Notes: generated from the letters alone by a model not told the origin. Shown: positions 1 through 7,851, counted from the stretch's first letter. The stretch: 25,237 bases of DNA from JAAYZK01 sp964535025 (GCA_964535025.1 CAZHRW010000210.1:1-25237); one strand, 5' to 3'. Numbers and translations are program-made.

Positions 1-82
1 GTCAGCGCAGCCTCGTCCCGACCCCGCGCCGGGATGGCCGTATGGCGACGTACGGCGAAGGATGGCGCCTCTATTTGCCTGA

Positions 83-117
83 AAAAGGCCCCGCCTCCCC
101 AAGAGGTGGGGCCTTTT
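83..117 (-). terminator. Intrinsic terminator of the S41 protease gene
   Basis: A 13-bp stem (83-95 pairing with 105-117, with one G-U pair) closes a 9-nt loop. Read on the minus strand it is followed by a run of T's, as expected for a Rho-independent terminator acting on the gene that ends at 170. A second small palindrome at 148-164 (CGGATCGG, T, CCGATCCG) lies between the stop codon and this stem. Confidence 0.8.
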
Positions 118-169
118 CGTGCGCGCCGCCGGCGGCGGCGGCTCCGTCGGATCGGTCCGATCCGTCGTT

Positions 170-2791
170 CTAGGGCGTCAGCATCGCCGCCGCGCTGCCG
201 GGCGTTTCCGCGACGGTCGCCTGGTGGCGGAGCAGGCCCAGACGGCAGACGAGCAGGGCCGTGTCGAGCTGGATGTCGGCACGGAACTGCATGGCCATAT
301 CCTCATTGAGTTGGTCCTGGTCGCGGTTCTTGATGATCTCGCTGCGCCGCAGCAGGCGCATCCACCGCCGCAGTTGCCTGGGCGAGACGGCCGGGCTGAT
401 GTCCGGCTCGACGCCCCACTCGGTGGCGCCGTCGGTGCGATGCAGGCAACGGTCGGACGGCAGGTAGTAGTAGGCGGCGGTGACCTTCAGGTAGGCGCTG
501 TTCAGCCCGCCGCTGCGGTCCTCGCGGATCGGGATGAGGTTCTGGACGCTGCCCTTGCCGAAGCTCCGCTGGCCGACGATGACGGCCCGGCCGAGGTCCT
601 TCAGCGCCCCCGAGACGATCTCGGCCGCCGAGGCCGAGCTCTGGTCGACCAGGACCACCAGTTCTCCGTCGAGGAAGTGCCCGTCGGGCGTGGCGTGGAA
701 CCGCCCGGTCTGCTGCTGGCGGCCCTTGGTCGAGACGATCGCCCCGCCGTCGACGAACTCGTCGGCCACGTCCACCGCGGCCTTGAGGAACCCGCCGGGA
801 TTGCCCCGCAGGTCGAGGATCAGCCCGCGAACGCCCTGCGACCGCAGGGCGACCAGGGCGTGGCGAAGTTCCTCGGCGGTGTCGCGATTGAAGTTGGTGA
901 TCCGGACGTAGCCGATCTTGTTGGCCGAATCGAGCATCCAGTCCCACCCGCCCCCGTTCGTGCGGCGCCATCCCTTGACGGTCTGGATGTGGATCTCCGC
1001 CCGCACCAGTTCCACGTCCATCAACGCGTCCCGGCCGGGCCGCTTGACGGTGAGATTCACGGTGGTCCCTTCCGGACCGGTGATCCGCCGGACGGCCTCC
1101 TCGATGTCGATTCCCTTGGTCGACTCGCCGTCGACCTCGAGGATCAGGTCGCCCGCCTTGATGCCCGCTTCGTACGCCGGGGAATTCTCCAGCGGCGTCA
1201 CCACCATCAGCAGGTCGGTCTCCCGCTGGACCTGGATCTGGATCCCCACGCCGCAGAAGCTGCCCATGGTCTGCTTGACGAAATCGGGCCACTCGCTGGG
1301 CCAGATCATCGAGCTGAAGCGGTCCAGCTCGAGCATCATGCCCTCGGCGAACTCCAGGTCGATGACCTCGTCGGGCAGATCCACGGTCCGGCCGTTGGCC
1401 CACAGCACCTGCAGCAGGGCGCGGCCGACCATGCGGTGGGTCGCGTCGGGCGCGGCTTCGGCCTGTTCGATCAGCCGGTCGATCCTGGCGATGAAGGCGT
1501 CCCGCCGCGGGTCGTCGGCGAGCCCGTCGAAGGTCTCGGCCACTTCCGGCGACTGGGCCAGCACCCGCACCGCGCGCAGGCCGCCCAGCAGGAGCTTCTG
1601 GTAATCGACGTTCTCGACATAGGTCAGGTCGATCTGCGCCAGCGCCTGTTGGACCATGTCGGCGTCGACGCCGCTGACGAACTCGGTCCACTTCACCTCG
1701 TCGCCCTGATCGATCGCCTCGGCCTCGTCTTCGGGGACTTTCGCCTCGTCGGCGTCCTCGGCGAGGGCGTCCGGGGCGTACAGCGACACCACCCGCGCCC
1801 AGCGGGTGGCGTGCTTGATCTGCTCGTCGTAGCGCCCGTCGTCGAAGACATCCCGCAGCGCCCCGTACAGGGCGAGGGCCTCGTACCACTTCTTCTCGGC
1901 GACCAGCGCCTCGGCCCGGTCCTCGGCGCCGGTGACGATCGCCTGAGCCCAGGGCTCCTCGAGGAACGGCCAGTCGTCGCCGGCCACCCACTTGATCGTC
2001 CGCAGCCGTTCGACCGCCGCCTGCCACGGATGGGTGGTCACCAGCGCGCTGAGGTCGTCGGTGGCCATCAGCAGCGCGTCGGTCTGGTCGGACAGGTCGT
2101 CGAGGCTCCGCTCGGCCACCGGCAGCGTCCCCCACGGCTTGTCGGCGGCGACGGCCTTGAAGGCGTCGAGGGTCGCCAGCAGGTGATCGGCGGCCAGGCG
2201 GATCTGCTCGGCCTGCACGTCGGTCTTGTGGCCCAGCTCGGCGCGGATCGCGTCGAGCGACTCGACCAGGGCGGCCCGCTTGCGGGCAAGCCAGTCGTCG
2301 TACCAGTCGTCGCCAGTGATATTCTCCTCGACGTGCGGCGCGCTGACGGCGTCGACGACAAGCTCGCGGATGGTCTCGACGTGCTCGCGGACCGCCTCGA
2401 CGGTGCCGTTGGGCTCGTCGGCGTGCCGGGCCACGCTCAGCAGCGCGCGGGCCACCTCGACGGCGGCGTCGTAGTCGGCCCGACGATCGGCGTTGTCGGC
2501 CTCCCGCCGCTGGAGGAAGGCCCGCGTCCACCGGGCGGCCTGCTGGATGACCGGATCGTCGGGCGCCACTTCCGCCGCCGACATCAACGTCTCGGCCCCG
2601 GCGCGGAATTCGCCGTCCAGCAGTTGCGAGAGGGCCTCCCGGCGCATCTGCGCCACGTCCGGCGCGCCCGTCGCCTTCTCGGCCGTCGCTGCGGCGCCGT
2701 CGGCGGGCGCCACGTCGGCCGTCAGCGCCATCGGCGCGGTAAGTGCCGCGATCAGAACGACTCGCATGACGGACACCCAGCTTCGATTCAT
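170..2791 (-). CDS. Secreted S41-family (CtpA/tail-specific) peptidase with PDZ domain
   Basis: An 873-residue protein starting with a signal peptide (about residues 1-25). Residues 30-480 are a long, acidic, Ala-rich helical region. Next come the tail-specific-protease motif LDRFSS (489-494), a PDZ domain (about 513-590) and the S41 core. The catalytic set is readable: Ser721 in SSASAAE, Asp732, Lys746 and Gln750 in GKGSVQ, spaced as Ser430/Asp441/Lys455 in E. coli Prc. It should be an exported serine protease with a Ser/Lys dyad that cuts proteins near their C-termini, the PDZ domain presenting the substrate. CtpA and CtpB are roughly half this length, and the extra N-terminal part has no family I recognise. 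It may be a substrate- or partner-binding scaffold. The gene is monocistronic, with its own promoter and terminator. Confidence 0.93.
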   Translation of the reverse strand: MNRSWVSVMRVVLIAALTAPMALTADVAPADGAAATAEKATGAPDVAQMRREALSQLLDGEFRAGAETLMSAAEVAPDDPVIQQAARWTRAFLQRREADNADRRADYDAAVEVARALLSVARHADEPNGTVEAVREHVETIRELVVDAVSAPHVEENITGDDWYDDWLARKRAALVESLDAIRAELGHKTDVQAEQIRLAADHLLATLDAFKAVAADKPWGTLPVAERSLDDLSDQTDALLMATDDLSALVTTHPWQAAVERLRTIKWVAGDDWPFLEEPWAQAIVTGAEDRAEALVAEKKWYEALALYGALRDVFDDGRYDEQIKHATRWARVVSLYAPDALAEDADEAKVPEDEAEAIDQGDEVKWTEFVSGVDADMVQQALAQIDLTYVENVDYQKLLLGGLRAVRVLAQSPEVAETFDGLADDPRRDAFIARIDRLIEQAEAAPDATHRMVGRALLQVLWANGRTVDLPDEVIDLEFAEGMMLELDRFSSMIWPSEWPDFVKQTMGSFCGVGIQIQVQRETDLLMVVTPLENSPAYEAGIKAGDLILEVDGESTKGIDIEEAVRRITGPEGTTVNLTVKRPGRDALMDVELVRAEIHIQTVKGWRRTNGGGWDWMLDSANKIGYVRITNFNRDTAEELRHALVALRSQGVRGLILDLRGNPGGFLKAAVDVADEFVDGGAIVSTKGRQQQTGRFHATPDGHFLDGELVVLVDQSSASAAEIVSGALKDLGRAVIVGQRSFGKGSVQNLIPIREDRSGGLNSAYLKVTAAYYYLPSDRCLHRTDGATEWGVEPDISPAVSPRQLRRWMRLLRRSEIIKNRDQDQLNEDMAMQFRADIQLDTALLVCRLGLLRHQATVAETPGSAAAMLTP

Positions 2792-2872
2792 CGTTGCCTA
2801 CTCCATTGCTCCTGTGCAGTCACCGCGACGACACCCGCGCCGGCAGCCCCCCCACATGAAACGCTCTTTTGT

Positions 2873-2902
2873 ATACTAGCTTTCCAGTCCACGCCCTTGC
2901 AA
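2873..2902 (-). promoter_or_regulatory. Likely promoter of the S41 protease gene
   Basis: On the minus strand TTGCAA (2902-2897) and TAGTAT (2878-2873) are separated by 18 nt, about 80 nt upstream of the start codon. The match to a sigma70-type promoter is good but was judged by eye. Confidence 0.5.
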
Positions 2903-2990
2903 CGACATTGCTCATTTCGACACGGCCGTCCCTGCCGCAGCCTGCCTAACCCGCACCACCCATCCCAGACCGCTGTCCTGTCGGATTCCC

Positions 2991-3019
2991 TCGACGCACC
3001 GGGTCCGGCGCGGTAGGAT
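2991..3019 (+). promoter_or_regulatory. Likely promoter of the small Cys-motif protein gene
   Basis: TCGACG (2991-2996) and TAGGAT (3014-3019) are separated by 17 nt, 36 nt before the start codon. The arrangement matches the other promoters in this window. Confidence 0.5.
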
Positions 3020-3055
3020 ACCTCTGACCGTGCACCCTCATCCGGAGGCATCACC

Positions 3056-3370
3056 ATGATCCAGTGCGAGGATTGCGAATTCTTCGAACGGAAACCCGAT
3101 GGCGGCTTCCATCTCAAGTGCGATCCGTTCCGCAATGTGAAGGAGCCCTCCTGCCTGATCAAGTGGCAGTTGATCAAGATCGAGCAGATGGTCCAGGCCT
3201 ACCAGGCGACGCTTGATTACTATCGGCGGCTCGCGCCCATGCAGGAAAAAATGTTCCGCGTCATGGAACGCGAAATCGACGACCTCGACGAGTCGGAAAG
3301 CTGGAAGCTCGACGATGACGACGACGAAGAGTCTTACGACGAGCCAGACGGCTGGGGTCGCCCCACTTGA
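3056..3370 (+). CDS. Small conserved hypothetical protein with four Cys and an acidic tail
   Basis: 104 residues, unknown function. The N-terminus has Cys4 and Cys7 (CEDC), then Cys22 and Cys33, a pattern that could bind a metal such as zinc. The middle (about 34-83) is predicted helical, with regularly spaced hydrophobic residues that could form a coiled coil. The C-terminus is a strongly acidic tail containing a run of five Asp. The start is fixed by GGAGG (3044-3048), 7 nt before ATG. I believe similar small proteins occur across planctomycetes, but I cannot name a Pfam family. It precedes ilvC by 79 nt, but ilvC has its own strong promoter, so a shared function should not be assumed. Confidence 0.8.
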   Translation: MIQCEDCEFFERKPDGGFHLKCDPFRNVKEPSCLIKWQLIKIEQMVQAYQATLDYYRRLAPMQEKMFRVMEREIDDLDESESWKLDDDDDEESYDEPDGWGRPT

Positions 3371-3373
3371 CGG

Positions 3374-3402
3374 TTGACGGCGGCGACCGTTGCGCTCATA
3401 AT
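3374..3402 (+). promoter_or_regulatory. Strong promoter of ilvC
   Basis: TTGACG (3374-3379) and CATAAT (3397-3402) are separated by 17 nt. A second TTGACG copy at 3367-3372 overlaps the stop codon of the upstream gene. The start codon of ilvC lies 47 nt downstream. Confidence 0.7.
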
Positions 3403-3449
3403 CCGCCAAACGGTTGGAAACGACAGACTTCTAGACAAAGGACACTCCG

Positions 3450-4466
3450 ATGGCCGACGTCACAATTCTCTACGACACCGACGGTTCCCTCGACCCGCTG
3501 ACCGGCAAGACGGTCGCCGTGCTCGGGTACGGCAGCCAGGGTCACGCCCACGCGCAGAACCTCCGCGACAGCGGCGTCAACGTCATTGTCGCCGAACTGC
3601 CCGACACCTCCAACGGCAAACTCGCCGCCGAGCATGGCTTTACGCCCGTCTCGGCCGCCGAGGCCACCAAGCAGGGCGACCTGATCATCCTGACGCTGCC
3701 CGACGAGGTCCAGTCGGTGGTGTACAAGAAGGAGATCGAACCCAACCTCAAGCCAGGAAAGGCGTTGGGCTTCTGCCACGGGTTCAATATCCACTTCAAG
3801 CAGATCGTCCCGCCCAAGGGCGTCGACGTGGTCATGATCGCCCCCAAGGGGCCCGGGCACACCGTAAGAAGCTGCTATGAAGAGGGTTCCGGTGTCCCCT
3901 GCCTGATCGCCATCGAGAAGAACGACACCGGCACCGCCCGCGACCTCGCCCTCGCCTGGGGCATCGGCATCGGCGGCGGCCGTGCCGGCATCATCGAGAC
4001 CACCTTCGCCGAAGAAACCGAAACCGACCTGTTCGGCGAGCAGGTCGTCCTGTGCGGCGGGCTGACCGCCCTGGTCAAGGCCGGGTTCGAAACACTCGTC
4101 GAGGCCGGCTACAAGCCCCACATCGCCTACTTCGAGGTGCTCCACGAGCTGCTGCTGATCATCAAGCTCATGAGCGAGGGCGGCATCAGCTACATGCGCT
4201 ACAGCATCTCCAACACCGCCGAGTACGGCGACCTGACCCGCGGGCCGCGCCTGATCACCGACAAGACCCGCGCCGAAATGAAGAAAATCCTCGCCGAGAT
4301 CCAGTCCGGCGACTTCGCCAGGGAATGGCTCGACGAGTGCAAGGCCGGCAAGCCCAACTTCAACCGCCTCTACGAAGCGGACAAGAACCACCCCATCGAG
4401 GTCGTCGGCAAGCAGCTCCGCAAGATGTTCAGTTGGATGGAGGCCAAGGAAGCCCCCGAGGACTGA
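3450..4466 (+). CDS. ilvC: Ketol-acid reductoisomerase (class I)
   Basis: 338 residues, the usual class I length. It catalyses the second step of valine, leucine and isoleucine synthesis: Mg-dependent alkyl migration and reduction of 2-acetolactate or 2-aceto-2-hydroxybutyrate. The Rossmann motif GYGSQGHAHA is at 26-35, catalytic His110 in CHGF, and Lys133 in APKGPGH. Metal ligands Asp193 and Glu197 (TDLFGEQ), Glu229 and Glu233, and Ser254 in SISNTAEYG are all present. AAAGGA precedes the ATG. Odd feature: the cofactor loop reads AELPDTSNGK (48-57). By ungapped alignment with Pseudomonas KARI, the Arg and Ser/Thr that hold the NADPH 2'-phosphate are Leu50, Thr53 and Asn55, and acidic residues sit at 49 and 52. 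No other ilv gene is in the window. Confidence 0.97.
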   Translation: MADVTILYDTDGSLDPLTGKTVAVLGYGSQGHAHAQNLRDSGVNVIVAELPDTSNGKLAAEHGFTPVSAAEATKQGDLIILTLPDEVQSVVYKKEIEPNLKPGKALGFCHGFNIHFKQIVPPKGVDVVMIAPKGPGHTVRSCYEEGSGVPCLIAIEKNDTGTARDLALAWGIGIGGGRAGIIETTFAEETETDLFGEQVVLCGGLTALVKAGFETLVEAGYKPHIAYFEVLHELLLIIKLMSEGGISYMRYSISNTAEYGDLTRGPRLITDKTRAEMKKILAEIQSGDFAREWLDECKAGKPNFNRLYEADKNHPIEVVGKQLRKMFSWMEAKEAPED

Positions 4467-4485
4467 ACAGCGGGCTGCCAACGGC

Positions 4486-4520
4486 AGGCTGTAGGCTGTA
4501 GGCGCCAGGCTGTAGGTACG
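4486..4520. repeat. Heptamer tandem repeat, five units
   Basis: Five consecutive 7-nt units: AGGCTGT, AGGCTGT, AGGCGCC, AGGCTGT, AGGTACG. The array is flanked on both sides by the 8-mer GCCAACGG (about 4477 and 4520). It resembles the short tandemly repeated heptamers known from intergenic regions of other bacteria. Confidence 0.75.
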
Positions 4521-4561
4521 CCAACGGCCATTGCCCGCGGTCGACGTTACGACGGGACTAA

Positions 4562-4583
4562 GCCCCCGCTGTCAAGCGGGGGC
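4562..4583. other. Perfect 9-bp GC hairpin, possible terminator
   Basis: GCCCCCGCT and AGCGGGGGC pair perfectly around a 4-nt loop (GTCA). It lies 96 nt after the ilvC stop. There is no T-run on either strand, so a canonical intrinsic terminator is unlikely. It could be a dispersed repeat hairpin or a pause or processing site. Confidence 0.5.
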
Positions 4584-4633
4584 GAAGGTCCAGGGCATTC
4601 ACGGTCTCCCCGTGGTTGCGCGCGCCTGCGCTG

Positions 4634-4657
4634 CCCCCCCTTTTTCCCCCCCGCCCC
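4634..4657. other. C7-T5-C7 mirror repeat and minus-strand G-quadruplex motif
   Basis: Seven C's, five T's, seven C's, then G and four C's. The complementary strand reads GGGG, C, GGGGGGG, AAAAA, GGGGGGG, which meets the usual G-quadruplex pattern. The homopyrimidine mirror symmetry (4634-4652) is also a triplex-type motif. It begins 12 nt beyond the stop codon of the minus-strand dockerin gene. Confidence 0.6.
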
Positions 4658-4669
4658 GCTCGCCGTCGA

Positions 4670-6847
4670 TCAGAACGGCCTGGCCAGCAGGCGGAGCCGT
4701 CCCTCGATGCCGGCGGTGTTGTCGGCGCAGACCTCGGCGTCGGCGCCGTTGACGACGCCGTCGCGGTTGTGGTCGAGGGGGTTGGTGACGGGTACGGGCG
4801 TGCCGAAATGCTCCTTGAGCACGGCGAAGTCGTCCAGATCGACCGTCCCGCTGCCGTCGTAGTCGCCGTGGTGCCACGGCGGGACCGCCTGGCCGAAGTG
4901 CTGCTTGAAGACCATGAAGTCATCGAGGGTCAGGCCGTCCGGCTGGGCGAGGGTGAGGATCTCGTCGACGATGTCGACGGTCGCGTCGAAGAGGGAGTTG
5001 CCGGTCTCGCCGGGGGCGTTGCCGACGTAGAACACGTCGGCGGCGGTCAGCCCGGTGGCGGGCGTCGCGCGGACGGTGACCCGCAGCCAGGTGCCGCGGA
5101 TGACCCCGTCGGGCCAGATGAGCGTGACGCGGTCGGAGCCGTCGACACCGTCGCCGTGGCGGACCGCGACCGACGAGGGCGCCGGGGCGGTCGTCCAGTC
5201 GTTGACGACGGTGCCATTGCCGACGCGGCAGGCGAAGTCGTCGGCGGTCGGCGTGCCGGGCAGGTCGGCGATGTCGATCATCACGCCGTTGATGCCCCGC
5301 GCGTAGCCGGTGTAGTTGGCCGCGGTGGCTGTCTGACCCGGCAGGAGGGGCGTCTTGTCGGTGGCGATGGCGTCGTCGTCGGCGTCGTTGGCCGCCGGGT
5401 CGCGGCCGTCGAAGGCGCTGTTGTTGTAGAAGATGTGGCGGGCGACGACCTCCGGGCCGTCGAGGCGCCAGCGGTAGGCGTGCCACATGTTCTGCGTGAA
5501 GGTATCCCACACCTGCCGCTGGCGGGCCCAACTGGCGCTGAAGTCGCGGCCGGTCTGGGCGAGGATGATGGCCAGGTGCTCGGTGTCGTCCTCGGTCATC
5601 CAGCGGTCGCAGTAGTCGAAGAAGGCCTGGTGGTCCCAGGCCGGCTCGGCCCGCAGGAATCGCCCGGCCAGCGCCACGCCGACCCAGCCGATGGAGGTGC
5701 AGCAGCGGCGGTAGCTTTCGCCGATGCAATTGCCCTCCCAGTCGCGGGGCTCGAGGTGCTCGTAGGCGCCCCACCCGGGATGGTCCGGGTGGCCGTCGGC
5801 GCCCATGTGGCCGGCGTAGACGACAGTGGCGCCGGTCCAGCCGTCGTCGTACATGGTCTGCTGGTCTTCGCTGAAGGCGGCGCCGGGGTAATGGGCCGAC
5901 ACGCGGGCCATGTCGTCTTCGCCCAGCAGGATGCCCGCCATGACGATGGGCCACTTCCGCCCGTTGCCGTGCCCGCCGTGAGCGAACCAGCCGGAATGAC
6001 CGGCGCGGACGATGCCGTGCAGGTCGATGCCGTACTGGACCAGGTAGACCAGCAGGGGCTCTTTCTGGGCCGCCGTGAAGTCCAGCATCAGCAGCAGGCT
6101 GGCCATGCCCTCGGCCCGCAGGGCCTCGCGGGGGTACTGGGCCATGTACTCGATAGGGAAGTCGAACTCGTAGGCGACCGTGTCGATCCACGGCCGGCGG
6201 AAGTAGCCGGCGAACTCCGACAGCGTCCGCATGTTCGCCACGTGGGGCAGGCGCGGCAGCAGCTCCCGGCGGAGGTTGCGGGAGAGGTAGATCCTCTGGC
6301 TTCGCCCGCAGTAGGACGGCCGGAACGCGTCCGGCGGCACCGGCTCGGGCAGGCACGTCAGCACCGAGGCGGTGCGGACGGGGCTGTGCGTATCGTCGGA
6401 GGAGCGGAGCATGCACTTGATCTGCCCGACGACGTCGACGCTGATCGTCGAGACCAGGACATCCCACGGCTGCAGGGTGATCGGCGGATCGTCCCGCAGC
6501 GAGGCATCGTAGCGGCCGGCCTCGATGCGGTCGTCGTAGCCGCTGCGGTTGTTGGTGGGCGGGATGTTCAGCGTCGAGCCGTTCCGCCCGTTGGCCGGGG
6601 CGGGGCTGATGGCGGTGACGGTGACGGGGCCGACGACGTAGTAGTCGCCGTTGATGAACTGCCCGACGCGGGCCGGCTCGGCGAACGTCCAGGTGATCCC
6701 GTCGCGCGACACGCTGGTGCCCAGCGGCAGTTGATCGAGGGTCGGCGTCGGCGGGGGCGTCTGCCGTGTGAAGACGGGCACCTGGGCGGGTGCGATCGTC
6801 GCCAGGGGCCCCATAACCGACAGGAACACCATCAGTGCGGTGCGCAT
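4670..6847 (-). CDS. Secreted protein with C-terminal dockerin-like calcium-binding domain
   Basis: 725 residues. A signal peptide (about 1-21) is followed by a proline-rich stretch and a beta-type N-terminal part (40-165). Residues 175-480 are rich in Trp, Tyr, His and Gly and look like a helical catalytic or binding fold, for example a polysaccharide-lyase-like toroid. No catalytic motif could be assigned. Residues 510-620 match a domain common in planctomycete secreted proteins (motifs YARGINGVMIDI, VDGSDRVTLIWPD and DVFYVGN). The C-terminus (about 636-712) has dockerin-like EF-hand loops, DYDGSGTVDLDDF and DHNRDGVVNGAD. It is probably exported and acts on carbohydrate or at the cell surface, but the substrate is unknown. 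It is transcribed alone from a divergent promoter. Confidence 0.85.
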   Translation of the reverse strand: MRTALMVFLSVMGPLATIAPAQVPVFTRQTPPPTPTLDQLPLGTSVSRDGITWTFAEPARVGQFINGDYYVVGPVTVTAISPAPANGRNGSTLNIPPTNNRSGYDDRIEAGRYDASLRDDPPITLQPWDVLVSTISVDVVGQIKCMLRSSDDTHSPVRTASVLTCLPEPVPPDAFRPSYCGRSQRIYLSRNLRRELLPRLPHVANMRTLSEFAGYFRRPWIDTVAYEFDFPIEYMAQYPREALRAEGMASLLLMLDFTAAQKEPLLVYLVQYGIDLHGIVRAGHSGWFAHGGHGNGRKWPIVMAGILLGEDDMARVSAHYPGAAFSEDQQTMYDDGWTGATVVYAGHMGADGHPDHPGWGAYEHLEPRDWEGNCIGESYRRCCTSIGWVGVALAGRFLRAEPAWDHQAFFDYCDRWMTEDDTEHLAIILAQTGRDFSASWARQRQVWDTFTQNMWHAYRWRLDGPEVVARHIFYNNSAFDGRDPAANDADDDAIATDKTPLLPGQTATAANYTGYARGINGVMIDIADLPGTPTADDFACRVGNGTVVNDWTTAPAPSSVAVRHGDGVDGSDRVTLIWPDGVIRGTWLRVTVRATPATGLTAADVFYVGNAPGETGNSLFDATVDIVDEILTLAQPDGLTLDDFMVFKQHFGQAVPPWHHGDYDGSGTVDLDDFAVLKEHFGTPVPVTNPLDHNRDGVVNGADAEVCADNTAGIEGRLRLLARPF

Positions 6848-6873
6848 CGTTGGTCCTCCGAGAGCGCGGAATG

Positions 6874-6923
6874 TCGACCCGGCGGGTCGAAACCAGTATA
6901 CTGCCGATCACGGGATTCGTCGA
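6874..6923. promoter_or_regulatory. Mirror-symmetric divergent promoter with a shared -10
   Basis: The palindrome AGTATACT (6895-6902) contains a TATACT -10 on each strand. For the plus-strand gene TCGACC (6874-6879) sits 17 nt upstream of its -10. For the minus-strand gene TCGACG (6923-6918) sits 17 nt upstream of its -10. A small inverted repeat, CGACCC-GGC-GGGTCG (6876-6890), overlaps the plus-strand -35. Only one polymerase could occupy the site at a time. Confidence 0.6.
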
Positions 6924-6958
6924 CGGGAATTCCGCCCCCGTACCCGGACGCCGCGCTG

Positions 6959-7846
6959 ATGATGCCCGAATCACGACGCAAACGCCTTGAGCAGCTCCTG
7001 CGATCACAAGCCCGCGGCCAGGTGGTCCGCGGCGACCAGGTTCTCCGCGCCCGGGGCCACGCGGCGGTGAATCGCGGTCCGTCCGAGCCGCCCCGGCCGA
7101 TGGCGCTAGACGAGGCGTGCGGGGGCGAAGCGGCCGCCGACGCCCACGGACGGCCCTGCTGGCTGATCCGACGGACGCTGGCGGACATCGAAGGCGAATC
7201 GTCGGCCCTGGCCGCCGAGTACGCCAGGGTCCTCCGCGGGGCGCGCCAGCGATTTGACGAGTTGGAAGTCTCCCCCGCCCTCTGCCACGTCGCCGACGCC
7301 CGGCCCGAGGATCTGCTGTTCATGGACACCGAGACGTGCGGCCTGGCCGGCGCGATGATCTTCCTGGTGGGGTTGATGCGCTTCACCGACGGCCGGCTCG
7401 TCTTCGAACAGTGGCTTGCGCGGGATTACAGCGAAGAGGCGGCCATCCTCCAGGCCTTCGCCGACCGCTGCGGCCGTGCCGGCGTCCTGGTGACCTTCAA
7501 CGGCAAGTCGTTCGACATGACGCAGATCCGCGACCGCTGGGTCTTCCACGCCATCGAGCCGCCGTGGGTGGAGCCGCCCCACCTCGACCTGCTCCACGAA
7601 TCCCGCCGCCGCTGGAAGGGCCAGTTGAAGCGCTTCAACCTCCAGACGCTCGAGCGTCATTTCTGCGGCCGCCACCGCACCGGCGACATCCCCGGTGCCG
7701 CCATCCCCGCCGCCTACCACGATTTCGTCGCCACCGGCGACGCGCGGCGGATGAAGGACATCCTCCACCACAACCTGCTCGACCTGCTGACCATGGCCCA
7801 CCTGGTGACGATCCTCCTGACCGGGTGTGATCCCGTCCAACCCTAG
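6959..7846 (+). CDS. YprB-like RNase H-fold (DEDD-type) exonuclease
   Basis: 295 residues. The N-terminal 115 residues are basic and poorly conserved in type. The rest is an RNase H-like exonuclease domain of the YprB family. The acidic metal-binding residues can be read: Asp123 and Glu125 in MDTETCGL, Asp186 in FNGKSFD, and His271 with Asp275 in HHNLLDLL. Such proteins are predicted 3'-5' exonucleases on DNA or RNA, and their cellular role is poorly defined. The open frame extends far upstream, but the part before 6959 is antisense to the dockerin gene. The tandem ATGs at 6959 and 6962 lie just past the divergent promoter. No strong ribosome binding site is seen, so the start could be off by a few codons. 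Confidence 0.85.
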   Translation: MMPESRRKRLEQLLRSQARGQVVRGDQVLRARGHAAVNRGPSEPPRPMALDEACGGEAAADAHGRPCWLIRRTLADIEGESSALAAEYARVLRGARQRFDELEVSPALCHVADARPEDLLFMDTETCGLAGAMIFLVGLMRFTDGRLVFEQWLARDYSEEAAILQAFADRCGRAGVLVTFNGKSFDMTQIRDRWVFHAIEPPWVEPPHLDLLHESRRRWKGQLKRFNLQTLERHFCGRHRTGDIPGAAIPAAYHDFVATGDARRMKDILHHNLLDLLTMAHLVTILLTGCDPVQP

Positions 7847-7851
7847 GTCGT

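Larger units (their letters stand above)
4467..4669. other. Repeat-rich intergenic region between ilvC and the dockerin gene
   Basis: No gene is visible. It holds a heptamer tandem repeat (4486-4520), a perfect hairpin (4562-4583) and a C7-T5-C7 mirror tract (4634-4652), each listed separately. It lies between two convergent genes and offers no clear T-tailed terminator for either. Confidence 0.7.

Noticed and set aside
119..3016. Very long plus-strand open frame (965 codons)
   Set aside because: It is the antisense shadow of the S41 protease gene. High GC content makes long false frames common, and its translation has no domain, ribosome binding site or sensible composition.
4562..4583. CRISPR-like or tRNA-like structure at the GC hairpin
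   Set aside because: It is a single hairpin with no repeat-spacer periodicity, cloverleaf or conserved tRNA bases.
4616..6958. Upstream extension of the exonuclease reading frame
   Set aside because: This part is antisense to the dockerin gene and precedes the mapped divergent promoter. The recognisable protein begins near 6959.
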